DNA from: Acidovorax sp. 107
GTDB taxonomy: Bacteria; Pseudomonadota; Gammaproteobacteria; Burkholderiales; Burkholderiaceae_C
DNA: 64,000 bases
Direction of reading: 5' to 3'
NCBI RefSeq assembly: GCF_003058055.1
Contig: NZ_QBTZ01000001.1
Coordinates: 4,851,001 to 4,915,000, forward strand
Positions within the stretch are counted from its first letter, which is position 1, and each line of letters starts with the position of its first letter. Both the position numbers and the translations under genes were made by a program. Shown here in pieces: positions 45,371 through 55,772 of this stretch. Below the pieces are notes generated by a model. It was not told the origin of the DNA and made no database searches. It worked only from the letters and a program-made list of their open reading frames with translations.

Positions 45371-46414
45371 ATGGCGGATCACTCGCCGGGCGGTGGTCCC
45401 GATATACCCTTGAGTGGTGCGGGGTTGGAGGGGGAGTCCCTCCTGCTGGCTGAGGAGTCGGAGGCGCTGGCGGAGGCAGAGAGCGAACTGCGTTCGCTGC
45501 AGATAAGCCCAGCCCAGCACGCCGAGCGGCTGGACCGCGCGCTGGTGGATCTGGTTCCGGAGTTCTCGCGCAGCTATCTGCAGCAACTGTTGGCCCAGGG
45601 GCTGGTCAGCCTGAATGGCAGGCCGGCTCTCAAGGCAGCCGCGCGGGTCAAGGCCGGCGACCAAGTGGTGCTTGAAATGCGGCCCACGCTCCAAAGCCAG
45701 GCCTTCCGGCCCGAGCCGATGGCTATCGATGTGGTGTACGAAGACGAGCACTTGCTGGTGGTGAACAAGCCCGCAGGCTTGGTCGTACATCCTGCGCCAG
45801 GCAACTGGGGCGGCACCCTGCTCAACGGCCTGCTGGCCCGCGACAACAAGGCACTTCTGGTGCCTCGGGCGGGCATCGTCCACCGTCTGGACAAGGACAC
45901 CAGTGGCCTCATGGTGGTCGCCCGGGACCGTGCGGCCATGGACGCTTTGGTGTCCCTGATTGCCGAGCGCAAGGTCAAACGCCAGTACGTGGCCATGGCG
46001 CATGGTGCCTGGGCCGGGGCACCGACCCGCTCGGTGGATGCTCCCATCGGGCGTGACCCACGAAACCGCCTGCGCATGGCGGTGGTGGACCTGGCGGTGC
46101 ACCCGGGCAAAACCGCCCGCACCGATTTCGTTTGTCTTGAGCGGGCCGAGCAGGGGTGCTGGGTGCAATGCACCTTGCACACGGGGCGCACACACCAGAT
46201 CCGTGTGCACATGGCCTCGTTGCGCCACCCGCTGGTGGGTGATGCCCTGTACGGTGGTGCGCCAGTCGGGGCCTTGCAACGCCAAGCCCTGCATGCCTAC
46301 CGGTTGGCTTTTGCGCATCCCGTGTCGGGTGTGGCCCTGGAGTTTCGCGCCCCTGTGCCAGCCGATATGCGCGAGGCACTGTCAGAATGGGGCCTGGGCT
46401 ACAATGCGCCCTGA
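45371..46414 (+). CDS. rluD: 23S rRNA pseudouridine synthase (RluD type)
   Basis: RluD makes pseudouridines in helix 69 of 23S rRNA (1911/1915/1917). It is 347 residues. An acidic N-terminal tail of about 40 residues precedes an S4 domain (RLDRALVDLVPEFSRSYLQQ). The catalytic domain contains GIVHRLDKDTSGLMVVARDR with the conserved Asp, and HTGRTHQIRVHMASLRHPLV. The start is taken at ATG 45371, six bases after the nlpD stop. A TACAAT box near 46399, inside its 3' end, may start scpB transcription. It occupies the place where rpoS follows nlpD in many Gammaproteobacteria. Confidence 0.93.
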   Translation: MADHSPGGGPDIPLSGAGLEGESLLLAEESEALAEAESELRSLQISPAQHAERLDRALVDLVPEFSRSYLQQLLAQGLVSLNGRPALKAAARVKAGDQVVLEMRPTLQSQAFRPEPMAIDVVYEDEHLLVVNKPAGLVVHPAPGNWGGTLLNGLLARDNKALLVPRAGIVHRLDKDTSGLMVVARDRAAMDALVSLIAERKVKRQYVAMAHGAWAGAPTRSVDAPIGRDPRNRLRMAVVDLAVHPGKTARTDFVCLERAEQGCWVQCTLHTGRTHQIRVHMASLRHPLVGDALYGGAPVGALQRQALHAYRLAFAHPVSGVALEFRAPVPADMREALSEWGLGYNAP

Positions 46415-46561
46415 CCGGTTTCGCCGGCCCTAGCCTGCTGCCGGAATCCCGCCAGGCTCTACCAACGCTCCAGCGCCATTGCGCGGCGCCCCAATGATTG
46501 CCCCTGCTGTTGATGTGACACCCGTTGCAACGCGTGGCACTTTTCCAGGAATCGCTGAACC

Positions 46562-47305
46562 ATGAACACGGTGGATGCCAAAAGGGTCCTCGAAACTGCG
46601 TTGATCTGCGCGCAGCAGCCCGTGCCTGTGCGCGAGTTGCGTGTGTTATTCAACGATGCGCTGGGGTCCGACACGCTCAAAGTGCTGCTGCAGGAGCTGC
46701 AGCTTGACTGGGCACAGCGCGGGGTAGAGCTGGTGCAGGTGGCGACCGGGTGGCGGTTCCAGAGTCGTCCCGAAATGCGGGAGTACCTGGACCGTCTGCA
46801 CCCTGAAAAGCCGCCACGATACACCCGTGCCACGATGGAGACCTTGGCCATCATTGCCTACCGGCAACCCGTCACGCGCGGCGATATCGAGGACATTCGC
46901 GGCGTGACGGTCAACAGCTTGATCATCAAGCAGTTGGAGGACCGGGGTTGGGTGGAAGTCATTGGCCATCGTGAAACGGTGGGGCGCCCGGCGCTGTTTG
47001 CTACCACCCGCCAGTTTCTGGATGATATGGGCTTGCAGTCGCTGGACCAACTGCCGGTGCTCGACGACCCAACGGGCAGCGTGAATGTGCTGGAAGCCAT
47101 GGCCGCAGCCGCTCAAGGAGCCTTGGAGTCCGAGCCCGATCTGCTGGCGGTGTTGCCGCAGGAAGCCAGCAGCGCGCAGGAGCCTCTGGGGGCTATCTCT
47201 GGTGAGGGCAGTGTGCAGCCCGTAGATGATTTTTTTGAGAATGTGGAGACTGATCTCCGCGTCGACCATGGTGATGCCCCAGGTGGCATCCAGGGAAATA
47301 CTTGA
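46562..47305 (+). CDS. scpB: Segregation and condensation protein B
   Basis: ScpB is a winged-helix subunit of the Smc-ScpAB condensin, which organises and segregates the chromosome. It is 247 residues. Family text: [40 protein letters not shown] and [20 protein letters not shown] followed by [19 protein letters not shown] non-conserved acidic tail of about 80 residues follows. scpA is not adjacent. Its stop overlaps the start of rluB (TGATG). scpB-rluB pairing is common. Confidence 0.95.
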   Translation: MNTVDAKRVLETALICAQQPVPVRELRVLFNDALGSDTLKVLLQELQLDWAQRGVELVQVATGWRFQSRPEMREYLDRLHPEKPPRYTRATMETLAIIAYRQPVTRGDIEDIRGVTVNSLIIKQLEDRGWVEVIGHRETVGRPALFATTRQFLDDMGLQSLDQLPVLDDPTGSVNVLEAMAAAAQGALESEPDLLAVLPQEASSAQEPLGAISGEGSVQPVDDFFENVETDLRVDHGDAPGGIQGNT

Positions 47306-48873
47306 TGAACGACTCGACCCCCGAAAATCCGGCTGAACTGCCTGGGTTGAATGCTGCTGACGCGGTGCCTGCGGCCAAAAAACCGGCAGCGAAGCGCGCC
47401 CCGCGCAAGAAAGCGGCCCCAGGCGCCGTTGAGGCGGCCGGGCTCGAAGCCGCGGCTGTGGAACCTGTTGCCATTTCAGGCCCTGCGTCTGACGCGCCCG
47501 TGGCCGAAGCGCCAGCGCAGGAGGTGCGGGCAGCGGTCGTGGAAATTGGGTCGACTGCTCTGGTCTCTGCGGCAGAAGGCGAAGGCGGCCCCTTGTCGCA
47601 AGAGCGCAGCCTCCGCGACGAAGTTCGCCGACGTTCTCCACACCCTGAGGGGGCTGGGCGTGACAAGCGCAAAGCTGCGGCCGTGGTAGAGGGCTACCAG
47701 TTCGAAGACGTGGTGTCGGGTCGATTCGACGAAGAGGACGCCTCTACAGACGCGGTGCCGCCCAAGCGGGTGCTGCTGCCACAGGTCGAGACTCCTAAAT
47801 TGCACAAAGTGCTGGCCCAGGCCGGCCTGGGGTCGCGTCTGGAAATGGAGCAGTTGATTCTGGAGGGGCGCATCTCGGTCAATAACGAGCCCGCTCACAT
47901 CGGCCAGCGTATTCAATTTGGCGATCAGGTCAAGGTCAATGGCAAGCCGATCCGCTACCGCATTGATCCACCCCCAGCGCGCGTGATTGCCTATCACAAG
48001 CCCGTCGGTGAGGTCGTTACCCATGACGATCCGCAAAACCGCCCCACCGTCTTTCGCAAGCTGCCCCGGCTTATGCAGGGCAAGTGGCAGTCCGTAGGAC
48101 GCCTGGATCTGAACACTGAAGGTCTGCTGTTGTTCACCAGCTCGGGCGAGTTGGCCAACAAACTGATGCATCCCCGCTTCGGCTTGGAGCGCGAGTATGC
48201 CGTGCGCGTGCTGGGCGCTCTCAGCAACGAGGAAAAGCAAAAGCTGCTGGACGGTGTGCGCCTGGATGACGGTATGGCATCGTTCGGCTCCATCGAAGAT
48301 GGCGGTGGAGAGGGTTCCAACTGCTGGTACCGGGTGACCATCTCCGAAGGGCGCAATCGCGAAGTGCGCCGCATGCTCGAATCCGTGGGCCATGCCGTCA
48401 GCCGCCTGATCCGCATCCGTTACGGCGCGATGGTATTGCCGCGTGGTCTGAAGCGCGGAGCCTGGCTGGAGCTGGACGAGAGCGATATCCGTGCCCTGGT
48501 TCAGGCTGCAGGCGCCGGGCGCCCGGCGCCCGTTGAGGGACGCTCCGAAGGGGGCGACGCTGGCGGGCGTAGCGGCAAGCCTCGCAACCGTGGTCGTGGT
48601 GGCCCACGGGGTGATGGCGCGCGCCGCGATATGTCGCAACCGCCGGTCCCAGGCGGACCCCGTGGGCAGAAGCCGCGCCGCGATGGAGGCCAGAGCGCTG
48701 CCCGTGGCAACAACAGCGCTGCTGGTGGTGATCGCCAGCGGGGAGGTGCGGCGCAGCCCGATCCGATGAAAACTTCCGTGGGTTACATCGGCATGGACAG
48801 TCTCTCTCGCCACCGTCAGGACAAACGCCGCCCCGGTGGCGGTGGTCCCCGGCGTGGAGGTGGTGGGCGCTGA
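47305..48873 (+). CDS. rluB: 23S rRNA pseudouridine synthase (RluB type) with long tails
   Basis: RluB makes pseudouridine 2605 in 23S rRNA. At 522 residues it is much longer than the roughly 290 of E. coli. Residues 1-150 are a low-complexity Ala/Glu-rich tail with a basic KKPAAKRAPRKKAAPGA patch. The S4 domain begins near PKLHKVLAQAGLGSRLEMEQ. The catalytic core has VGRLDLNTEGLLLFTSSGEL and GRNREVRRMLESVGHAVSRL. The last 115 residues are Gly/Arg-rich (for example GGDAGGRSGKPRNRGRGG). Both tails probably bind RNA non-specifically. The start at 47305 overlaps the scpB stop by one base. Confidence 0.95.
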   Translation: MNDSTPENPAELPGLNAADAVPAAKKPAAKRAPRKKAAPGAVEAAGLEAAAVEPVAISGPASDAPVAEAPAQEVRAAVVEIGSTALVSAAEGEGGPLSQERSLRDEVRRRSPHPEGAGRDKRKAAAVVEGYQFEDVVSGRFDEEDASTDAVPPKRVLLPQVETPKLHKVLAQAGLGSRLEMEQLILEGRISVNNEPAHIGQRIQFGDQVKVNGKPIRYRIDPPPARVIAYHKPVGEVVTHDDPQNRPTVFRKLPRLMQGKWQSVGRLDLNTEGLLLFTSSGELANKLMHPRFGLEREYAVRVLGALSNEEKQKLLDGVRLDDGMASFGSIEDGGGEGSNCWYRVTISEGRNREVRRMLESVGHAVSRLIRIRYGAMVLPRGLKRGAWLELDESDIRALVQAAGAGRPAPVEGRSEGGDAGGRSGKPRNRGRGGPRGDGARRDMSQPPVPGGPRGQKPRRDGGQSAARGNNSAAGGDRQRGGAAQPDPMKTSVGYIGMDSLSRHRQDKRRPGGGGPRRGGGGR

Positions 48874-48962
48874 GCGCTACTTCCGTCACACTCCCCGGTT
48901 AGAATCGAGGGCTTTGTCCGATGGACAAACGAATCACAGCAACAACCATTCAGGAAATCAAC

Positions 48963-49388
48963 ATGGCAATCGAACGCACTCTCTCCATCATCAAGCCCGA
49001 CGCAGTGGCCAAGAACGTCATCGGTCAGATCTACGCACGCTTTGAAGCCGCTGGCCTCAAGGTTGTGGCAGCCCGCATGGCTCACCTGTCCCGCCTGGAA
49101 GCCGAACAGTTCTACGCAGTGCACAAAGAGCGTCCTTTCTTCAAGGACCTGGTGGACTTCATGATTTCCGGTCCTGTGATGATTCAGGCCCTGGAAGGCG
49201 AAAACGCCATCCTGAAGAACCGCGAACTCATGGGTGCTACGGACCCCAAGAAGGCCGAAGCCGGCACGATCCGCGCTGACTTCGCTGACAGCATCGACGC
49301 CAACGCTGTGCATGGCTCCGACGCCGCTGAAACAGCCCAGGCAGAAGTGGCTTTCTTCTTCCCTGGCCTGAACATCTACTCGCGCTGA
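48963..49388 (+). CDS. ndk: Nucleoside diphosphate kinase
   Basis: Ndk balances nucleoside triphosphates by transferring the terminal phosphate through a phosphohistidine. It is 141 residues, the standard length. Motifs: [20 protein letters not shown] at the N-terminus and [20 protein letters not shown] with the catalytic His. The start at 48963 follows CAGGAAATCAAC; the frame is open 14 codons upstream but that Met lacks a good site. TAGAAT at 48900-48905 is a likely -10 box. It heads the conserved ndk-rlmN-pilF run. Confidence 0.98.
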   Translation: MAIERTLSIIKPDAVAKNVIGQIYARFEAAGLKVVAARMAHLSRLEAEQFYAVHKERPFFKDLVDFMISGPVMIQALEGENAILKNRELMGATDPKKAEAGTIRADFADSIDANAVHGSDAAETAQAEVAFFFPGLNIYSR

Positions 49389-49478
49389 GATGCTGATGCT
49401 CCCCATGCCTGTTCCCGTCATTGCGGGGAGTCTGCGTCATGGGGCTAGTTGTGCCCGCTCCATGGAGAGCTCGGCACC

Positions 49479-50591
49479 ATGAGCACGAACCTGCTGGAGT
49501 TTGACCTCGACGGCTTGGCTGAGTTCTGTGAGCGGCTGGGGGAGAAGCGGTTTCGCGCTACCCAGTTGTTTCGCTGGATCCACCAGCGCGGTGCCAGTGA
49601 GTTTGATGCCATGAGCGATCTGGCCAAAGCCTTGCGCGACAAACTCAAGGGGTGCGCGCGGGTGGAGGCTTTGCCCGTCATCTCCGAGCATGTCTCTGCA
49701 GACGGCACGGTGAAGTGGCTGTTTGATGTGGGTGATGGCAATGCCGTGGAGGCAGTGTTCATCCCTGAGGATGACCGCGGAACCCTCTGTGTGTCATCGC
49801 AGGCGGGCTGTGCGGTAGGCTGCCGTTTTTGTTCCACAGGCCATCAGGGCTTCAGCCGCAATCTGACCACGGGCGAAATTGTTGCCCAACTGTGGTTTGC
49901 CGAGCATTCCCTGCGTAAACGCCTGCAGACAGAAGACCGCGTGATCTCGAACGTGGTCATGATGGGCATGGGTGAGCCGCTGCAGAATTATTCGGCACTG
50001 GTGCCTGCGTTGCGGGTCATGCTGGACGATCACGGTTATGGCCTGTCGCGGCGCCGTGTGACGGTATCGACCTCGGGTGTGGTGCCCATGATGGACCGTC
50101 TTTCGCAAGACTGCGCCGTGGCATTGGCTGTCTCTCTGCATGCGCCTAATGACCCCTTGCGGGACAACCTGGTGCCGTTGAATCGCAAGTACCCGATTCA
50201 TGAGTTGCTGGATGCTTGCAACCGCTACCTGGAGCACGCGCCCCGAGATTTCATCACTTTCGAATATTGCATGCTCGACGGTGTCAATGACCAAATGGAT
50301 CATGCCCGTCAGTTGATCGATTTGGTGAAGCGCAGTGGCATTCGCTGCAAATTCAACCTGATTCCTTTTAATCCTTTTCCTGCGTCGGGGCTGTTGCGGT
50401 CGCCGCAGAATCAGGTGCTGGCTTTTGCCAAGGTCTTGAGCGATGCGGGCATCGTTACCACGGTGCGCAAGACGCGCGGTGATGACATCGATGCCGCATG
50501 TGGTCAGTTGGCGGGAGACGTCAAAGACCGCACCAGGGCTGCTGAGCGCATGGCAAAGCAGCGCACAATCGTGCTCAAACCGGTGACTTGA
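49479..50591 (+). CDS. rlmN: Dual-specificity 23S rRNA/tRNA methyltransferase RlmN
   Basis: RlmN is a radical SAM enzyme that methylates C2 of adenine 2503 in 23S rRNA and adenine 37 in some tRNAs. It is 370 residues. The iron-sulfur motif is [19 protein letters not shown] (C-x3-C-x2-C). Other text: [33 protein letters not shown], and the C-terminal Cys loop [18 protein letters not shown], which carries the second methyl-transfer Cys. The start at 49479 gives the family N-terminus [15 protein letters not shown]. Confidence 0.97.
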   Translation: MSTNLLEFDLDGLAEFCERLGEKRFRATQLFRWIHQRGASEFDAMSDLAKALRDKLKGCARVEALPVISEHVSADGTVKWLFDVGDGNAVEAVFIPEDDRGTLCVSSQAGCAVGCRFCSTGHQGFSRNLTTGEIVAQLWFAEHSLRKRLQTEDRVISNVVMMGMGEPLQNYSALVPALRVMLDDHGYGLSRRRVTVSTSGVVPMMDRLSQDCAVALAVSLHAPNDPLRDNLVPLNRKYPIHELLDACNRYLEHAPRDFITFEYCMLDGVNDQMDHARQLIDLVKRSGIRCKFNLIPFNPFPASGLLRSPQNQVLAFAKVLSDAGIVTTVRKTRGDDIDAACGQLAGDVKDRTRAAERMAKQRTIVLKPVT

Positions 50592-50624
50592 TCAGGCAGT
50601 CGGCAAACTTCAAGGAGGCTCTAC

Positions 50625-51458
50625 ATGGCGGGATTGGTTGGACGCTGGCAGCATTTTGGCCGCTGGACACTCGCGGCATGCAGTGCGGTGGTTTGCGTAT
50701 GGGGGCTTCAGGGGTGTGCGACAAACACCTCGTCTGCCGTCAGTGACGCCGATGCAGGTCTGGTGACGCCGTCCGATGAGCCCGAGTCGCGGCGCCGCGC
50801 ACGCATTCGGCTGGAACTGGCCTCCAACTATTTCGAATTGGGACAGACGGCGGTTGCTCTGGACGAGGTCAAGCAGTCGCTGGCTGCGGACCCTTCCTAT
50901 GCCGACGCGTTCAATCTGCGTGGCCTGATTTTCATGCGCCTGAGTGACTATGCGCAGGCGGAAGACAGTTTCCGCCGCGCCCTTTCGTTGCGGGCGAACG
51001 ACTCCAACGTACTGCACAACTACGGCTGGCTGATGTGCCAGCAGCAAAAGTACGTGGAGGCCGACCCGTATTTTGTGCGTGCCATTGCCAATCCCGCGTA
51101 TACCGCCCGAGGCAAAACATGGATGGCCCGGGGCCTGTGCCAGTCGGGGGCCGGACAGTTCCCTGAAGCGGAGCAGTCGTTCCTGAAGGCCTATGAATTT
51201 GATGCTGCGAATCCGGTAGTGGGTTACCACCTCGCAGCTCTTCTGTTGCGGCGCAACGAGTTGTCGCGCGCGCAGTTTTACATTCGACGACTCAACAACA
51301 GTGATTTCGCCAATTCCGAATCGCTGTGGCTGGGCATCAAGGTGGAGCGCGCTTTGGGCGACACCGTGGCAATGAGACAACTGGCTGCCCAGTTGCGCAA
51401 GCGCTTCCCGGACTCCCGGGAGCTGGGTGCATACGAACGCGGGGCTTTCAATGAGTGA
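50625..51458 (+). CDS. pilF: Type IV pilus biogenesis TPR lipoprotein (PilF/PilW-like)
   Basis: PilF-type lipoproteins help assemble the type IV pilus secretin in the outer membrane. The protein is 277 residues. The lipobox is VWGLQGCAT. Tetratricopeptide repeats fill residues 60-250, for example NYFELGQTAVALDEVKQSLA, FNLRGLIFMRLSDYAQAEDS and LHNYGWLMCQQQKYVEADPY. The start at 50625 follows AAGGAGGC. Its stop overlaps the next gene (ATGAGTGA), so translation is coupled to rodZ. The position between rlmN and ispG matches the conserved order. Confidence 0.9.
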   Translation: MAGLVGRWQHFGRWTLAACSAVVCVWGLQGCATNTSSAVSDADAGLVTPSDEPESRRRARIRLELASNYFELGQTAVALDEVKQSLAADPSYADAFNLRGLIFMRLSDYAQAEDSFRRALSLRANDSNVLHNYGWLMCQQQKYVEADPYFVRAIANPAYTARGKTWMARGLCQSGAGQFPEAEQSFLKAYEFDAANPVVGYHLAALLLRRNELSRAQFYIRRLNNSDFANSESLWLGIKVERALGDTVAMRQLAAQLRKRFPDSRELGAYERGAFNE

Positions 51459-52374
51459 GGTGGCAGAGAGTGGAATGACAGCGGGCGGGTTGCTCAAAGA
51501 GGCTCGGCAGGCGGCAGGCATGCACATCGCGGCTCTGGCTGTTGCACTGAAAGTACCCGTCAGCAAATTGGAGGCCCTGGAGGCGGACAACTACACGGTG
51601 CTGCCAGACACCGTATTTGTCCGAGCGCTCGCGTCGAGCGTGTGCCGAACCCTCAAGGTGGACCCTGCGCCTATTTTGTCTTTGTTGCCGCAAAGCCAGA
51701 GCCCTCGCTTGTCCGTGGACAGTGCTGGTATCAACGCGCCTGTGAAGGGGAGTGCGGGCAAATCGTCTGCTTCTTCATCGTCTTCGTTCGGTGGGGCAGG
51801 GTCTACCTCGCGTCCTGTGGTGCTGGTGGTTCTAGCACTGTTGGTCGGTGCCCTGGTTTTGTTCCTTTTTCCACGGCATTCCACGCCGGTGGATGTCGCT
51901 ATTTCGACGCCCGGTGCCGTGCCTGACGCCTTGCCTTCTGGTCCTGCCGAGCCAACACCCGCGATGGAGCCCTCGGCTCCACAGAGCCCTGCTGAGGCGG
52001 TGGCTGCTGTTCCGTCCGCTGCGGTCGCGGCGGCTCCGGCGCCTGCTGCTGCAGCGTCCAATCCTGCGCCTGCTGCCGCTGCAAGCAACGCAACGCCTGG
52101 CATGGCAGTTCCGGCGGATGTGGGCGCTGAGGCTTCGACCGGCGCGTTGGTGTTGCGCGCACGCGCTTCATCCTGGGTGCAGGTTCGAGACGCCAATGGC
52201 GCACTGGCATTGCAACGCAACCTGGCGGCGGGAGAGTCGGTGTCGGTGTCGGCGCCCACTCCACTCGCGGTGATAGTCGGTCGCGCGGATGCTACCGAGG
52301 TGATTGTTCGTGGAAAGCCGTTTGATCTGACGGCGGTCGCTCGTGAAAACGTGGCGCGTTTCGAGGTGAAATAG
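51451..52374 (+). CDS. rodZ: RodZ-like cell-shape protein
   Basis: RodZ links the MreB cytoskeleton to the cell-wall machinery. The protein is 307 residues. An N-terminal helix-turn-helix domain ([20 protein letters not shown], then [20 protein letters not shown]) is followed by a Ser-rich linker. A single membrane segment ([18 protein letters not shown], about 131-148), an Ala/Pro-rich periplasmic spacer and a small C-terminal DUF4115 beta domain ([18 protein letters not shown]) complete it. This is the normal RodZ layout. It overlaps pilF by 8 bases, and ispG begins on its stop codon. Confidence 0.9.
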   Translation: MSEVAESGMTAGGLLKEARQAAGMHIAALAVALKVPVSKLEALEADNYTVLPDTVFVRALASSVCRTLKVDPAPILSLLPQSQSPRLSVDSAGINAPVKGSAGKSSASSSSSFGGAGSTSRPVVLVVLALLVGALVLFLFPRHSTPVDVAISTPGAVPDALPSGPAEPTPAMEPSAPQSPAEAVAAVPSAAVAAAPAPAAAASNPAPAAAASNATPGMAVPADVGAEASTGALVLRARASSWVQVRDANGALALQRNLAAGESVSVSAPTPLAVIVGRADATEVIVRGKPFDLTAVARENVARFEVK

Positions 52375-53651
52375 TGGAAAACTCCCCGCTTGATTTTGGA
52401 CCAGTGGCGATTGCATCGCCGTTGCCTCGGCGTTCGCGTCAGGCAAAGATCGCCTGGGGGTCGCGTGTTGTGACCGTAGGCGGTGACGCCCCTGTGCGGG
52501 TGCAGTCCATGACCAATACCGACACAGTCGACGCCATCGGGACGGCGATCCAGGTGAAGGAGCTTGCCCAGGCGGGTTCGGAGTTTGTCCGCATCACGGT
52601 CAATACCCCCGAGGCGGCGGCGGCGGTACCTTACATCCGCGAACAGCTGGACCGCATGGGTGAAAGTGTTCCGTTGGTTGGTGATTTTCATTACAACGGA
52701 CACCGCCTGCTCACCGAGTTTCCCGACTGTGCCCAGGCCTTGTCCAAGTACCGAATCAACCCTGGCAATGTGGGCAAGGGCGACAAGCGCGACAAGCAGT
52801 TCGGCCAGATGATCGAGGCTGCCATGCGCTGGAACAAGGCCGTGCGCATCGGCGTCAACTGGGGCAGCCTCGACCAGGAACTCCTGGCTGAGCTGATGGA
52901 TGCCAATAGCCGCCGCAGCACTCCCTGGGAGGCGCGTCAGGTCATGTACGAGGCCCTCATCACGTCGGCCATTGAGTCTGCGCGCCGTGCAGAAGCCATG
53001 GGCTTGGATGGCAACCAGATCATCCTGTCCTGCAAGGTCAGTGGAGTGCAGGATTTGATCTCCGTGTACCGCGAACTGGCACGCCGCTGTGACTACGCTT
53101 TGCACCTGGGGTTGACGGAGGCAGGCATGGGTACGAAGGGAACGGTCGCCTCGGCAGCCGCCTTGTCCGTGCTGCTCCAAGAGGGTATTGGCGACACGAT
53201 TCGTGTGTCGCTGACGCCCCAGCCTGGCGAGGCTCGCACCCAGGAGGTGGTCGTGGCATCCGAAATTTTGCAGGCGTTGGGCATGCGGGTTTTTGTGCCC
53301 AGCGTCACCGCGTGCCCTGGGTGCGGCCGCACGACCAGCACCACCTTTCAAGACTTGGCCAAGCAGATCGATGATTTCTTGCGCGCGCAAATGCCGGTAT
53401 GGCGTGTGCGTTATCCGGGCGTTGAGACGTTGCGGGTCGCAGTCATGGGCTGCATCGTCAATGGCCCCGGTGAAAGCAAGCATGCGGACATTGGAATCAG
53501 CCTGCCGGGTACGGGTGAGGCCCCCGCTGCCCCGGTCTTCATCGACGGGGAAAAAGCAATGACCCTCCGTGGTGATGACATCGCCAATGAATTCCATCGC
53601 ATCGTCGAGCAGTACATCGAAAAGCGTTTTGGCGCCAAGGTACCTGCTTGA
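52374..53651 (+). CDS. ispG: 4-hydroxy-3-methylbut-2-enyl diphosphate synthase
   Basis: IspG (GcpE) catalyses the iron-sulfur-dependent reduction of MEcPP in the MEP isoprenoid pathway. It is 425 residues, the longer betaproteobacterial length. N-terminal barrel text: [20 protein letters not shown] and [11 protein letters not shown]. The cluster ligands are in [15 protein letters not shown] and [18 protein letters not shown]. The start is GTG at 52374, overlapping the rodZ stop (TAGTG). It is part of the pilF-rodZ-ispG-hisS block. Confidence 0.97.
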   Translation: MENSPLDFGPVAIASPLPRRSRQAKIAWGSRVVTVGGDAPVRVQSMTNTDTVDAIGTAIQVKELAQAGSEFVRITVNTPEAAAAVPYIREQLDRMGESVPLVGDFHYNGHRLLTEFPDCAQALSKYRINPGNVGKGDKRDKQFGQMIEAAMRWNKAVRIGVNWGSLDQELLAELMDANSRRSTPWEARQVMYEALITSAIESARRAEAMGLDGNQIILSCKVSGVQDLISVYRELARRCDYALHLGLTEAGMGTKGTVASAAALSVLLQEGIGDTIRVSLTPQPGEARTQEVVVASEILQALGMRVFVPSVTACPGCGRTTSTTFQDLAKQIDDFLRAQMPVWRVRYPGVETLRVAVMGCIVNGPGESKHADIGISLPGTGEAPAAPVFIDGEKAMTLRGDDIANEFHRIVEQYIEKRFGAKVPA

Positions 53652-53746
53652 CCGATAGCGCTGCCGTGGCCTGCCTTGAGGTGAAATTCAGGAAGGTGGT
53701 CGGTGCAGCTTTTGTCAATTTTTGCCAGACATAGAAAAGAAGCGCT

Positions 53747-55069
53747 GTGAGCAACGAAAAAAGCACTGCCTCGTCCAAGCCAGAAAAACTGGTCGCGGTG
53801 AAGGGCATGAACGACATCCTGCCTCCGGAATCTGCCCGCTGGGAGTGGCTGGAGGCCAAGGTTCGCGATCTGATGTCGCGTTACGCCTACCGCAATATCC
53901 GTACTCCTATTGTGGAGCCCACGCCGTTGTTTGTGCGTGGGTTGGGTGAGGTCACCGATATTGTCGAAAAGGAGATGTACTCTTTCGAGGATCGCTTGAA
54001 TGGTGAACAGCTGACGCTTCGCCCCGAGGCGACAGCGGGCGTTGTGCGCGCGGTGGCTGAGCACTCGATGCTGTACGAAGGTGGAAAGCGGCTCTACTAC
54101 ATGGGCCCCATGTTCCGCCACGAGCGCCCCCAGCGCGGGCGCTATCGCCAGTTTCACCAGATTGGCGCGGAGGCCCTGGGTTTTCCGGGCGCTGAGGTAG
54201 ATGCCGAGCTGATCCTTCTGGCCGCCGCTCTTTGGCGTGATCTGGGTCTGCAAAACGTGCGCCTCGAACTCAACAGTTTGGGTCAGCCAGACGAGCGCCA
54301 GGCGCACCGGGCTGCGCTGATAGCGTATTTGGAACAGCACGCAGACGCTCTTGATGAGGAGGCACGTCGGCGTCTCCATAGCAACCCTTTGCGTATCCTC
54401 GACACCAAGAATCCGGCCATGCAGTCGGTGGTTGAGGCTGCGCCTCGGTTGATCGACTTTCTGGGGCCGCAGTCTCTGGCCCACTTCGAAGCGGTCAAGG
54501 CCATTCTGGATGCGAACGGAGTAGCGTGGACCGTGAATCCCCGTTTGGTCCGCGGTATGGACTACTACAACCTCACTGTCTTCGAGTTTGTGACGGATCA
54601 ACTGGGCTCGCAAGGCACCATCTGCGGTGGTGGCCGCTACGACTACCTGATTGAACAGATCGGCGGAAAGGCTGCACCAGCGGTGGGTTGGGCATTGGGG
54701 GTGGAGCGCGTATTGGAGTTGCTCAAGGAGCAGCAAAGCGCGCCTCCCTCGTTGGCTCCTGACGTCTATGCCATTGTTCCCTCCGCTGCGGTTTTACCTC
54801 GGGCCGTGGCCACCATCGAGCAATTGCGCCAGCACGGTGTTTGCGTCCAGATGCATGCGGCCCCCTCGCTGGAGGGTATGGGCAGCATGAAGTCGCAGTT
54901 CAAGAAGGCTGATGCCAGTGCTGCCCCGTACGCGCTGGTATTTGGCGATGATGAGCTGTCCCGTGGCATGGTGACAGTCAAAGCTTTGCGTGACGGAGCG
55001 GGGGCTCAAATCGAGCGTCCTCTGGACTCGGTCGCCCAATGGTCTGCCACCCTACAATCCACCCGCTAA
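53747..55069 (+). CDS. hisS: Histidyl-tRNA synthetase
   Basis: HisS charges tRNA-His. It is 440 residues with the class II core: motif 1 region [20 protein letters not shown], motif 2 [20 protein letters not shown], the histidine loop [18 protein letters not shown], and motif 3 [26 protein letters not shown] is the HisA motif region. A C-terminal anticodon-binding domain starts near [20 protein letters not shown]. The start is GTG at 53747 with weak AAAGAAG upstream. The paralogue hisZ lies 7.5 kb downstream in the same run. Confidence 0.97.
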   Translation: MSNEKSTASSKPEKLVAVKGMNDILPPESARWEWLEAKVRDLMSRYAYRNIRTPIVEPTPLFVRGLGEVTDIVEKEMYSFEDRLNGEQLTLRPEATAGVVRAVAEHSMLYEGGKRLYYMGPMFRHERPQRGRYRQFHQIGAEALGFPGAEVDAELILLAAALWRDLGLQNVRLELNSLGQPDERQAHRAALIAYLEQHADALDEEARRRLHSNPLRILDTKNPAMQSVVEAAPRLIDFLGPQSLAHFEAVKAILDANGVAWTVNPRLVRGMDYYNLTVFEFVTDQLGSQGTICGGGRYDYLIEQIGGKAAPAVGWALGVERVLELLKEQQSAPPSLAPDVYAIVPSAAVLPRAVATIEQLRQHGVCVQMHAAPSLEGMGSMKSQFKKADASAAPYALVFGDDELSRGMVTVKALRDGAGAQIERPLDSVAQWSATLQSTR

Positions 55070-55083
55070 ACCAATCACATTCC

Positions 55084-55770
55084 ATGGCAAATCATCTCGA
55101 CCTTGAAGAACAAGAGCAGCTAGACCAGCTCAAGCATTTTTGGAACACCTGGGGAACACTGATCAGCTCGGTGGTCATCGTCGTGGCGGGTGCGGCCGCT
55201 GCATGGAACGGTTACCAGTACTGGCAAACCCGTCAGGCCACGCAGGCGGCTGCGTTGTTCGATGCGGTGGATGTGGCTGCGCGATCTGCAGACAACGCCC
55301 GCATGGAACAAGCTTTTGCCGATTTGAAATCCAAATATGCCGGGACCGTTCAAGCGGGGCAGGCGGGCTTGACCCTTGCCAAGGCCATGCAGGGTGCTGG
55401 CAATGTCAATGGCGCCAAAGAGGCGCTTACCTGGGTGGCCGAGCAATCATCAGACGAGGGCCTGAAGGCCTTGGCCAAGTTGCGATTGGCTGGCGTGCTG
55501 ATGGATCAAAAGAATTACGACGAAGCGCTCAAGCAACTGTCTGGCAGCTTTGCGCCAGGGTTTTCCTCTGTTGTCGCTGATCGGAAAGGTGACGTCCTGG
55601 TGCTTCAGGAAAAGCGCCAAGACGCGATTGCCGAGTACACCAAGGCATATAAGGGTTTTGAAGACAGTGTCGAATATCGCCGTCTGGTGGAAATCAAGCT
55701 GAATGCGCTGGGTGTCTCACTGCAAGGGGTGGCCGCTGCCGCCACCGCAACATCCGCGGAGTCCAAATAA
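55084..55770 (+). CDS. yfgM: YfgM-like membrane-anchored TPR protein
   Basis: YfgM is an ancillary SecYEG-associated protein that connects translocation to periplasmic chaperones. The protein is 228 residues. A cytoplasmic N-terminus (LDLEEQEQLDQLKHFWNTWG) is followed by one membrane segment (LISSVVIVVAGAAAAWNGY) and a periplasmic TPR-like region (DEGLKALAKLRLAGVLMDQK, DYDEAL-type repeats). The start at 55084 is the usual position; TACAAT at 55053-55058 inside the end of hisS may be a promoter. bamB starts two bases after its stop, as in the conserved hisS-yfgM-bamB-der order. Confidence 0.92.
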   Translation: MANHLDLEEQEQLDQLKHFWNTWGTLISSVVIVVAGAAAAWNGYQYWQTRQATQAAALFDAVDVAARSADNARMEQAFADLKSKYAGTVQAGQAGLTLAKAMQGAGNVNGAKEALTWVAEQSSDEGLKALAKLRLAGVLMDQKNYDEALKQLSGSFAPGFSSVVADRKGDVLVLQEKRQDAIAEYTKAYKGFEDSVEYRRLVEIKLNALGVSLQGVAAAATATSAESK

Positions 55771-55772
55771 AC

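Noticed and set aside
46415..46561. Possible RNA gene in the rluD-scpB gap
   Set aside because: The 147-base gap shows only short GC-rich stems; no tRNA-like cloverleaf or terminator was found.
49389..49478. Terminator after ndk from CTCCCC/GGGGAG
   Set aside because: The arms are only six bases with a long loop and no T-run, too weak to list.
51591..53597. 668-codon minus-strand frame opposite rodZ and ispG
   Set aside because: It spans two well-defined plus-strand genes and has no domain of its own.
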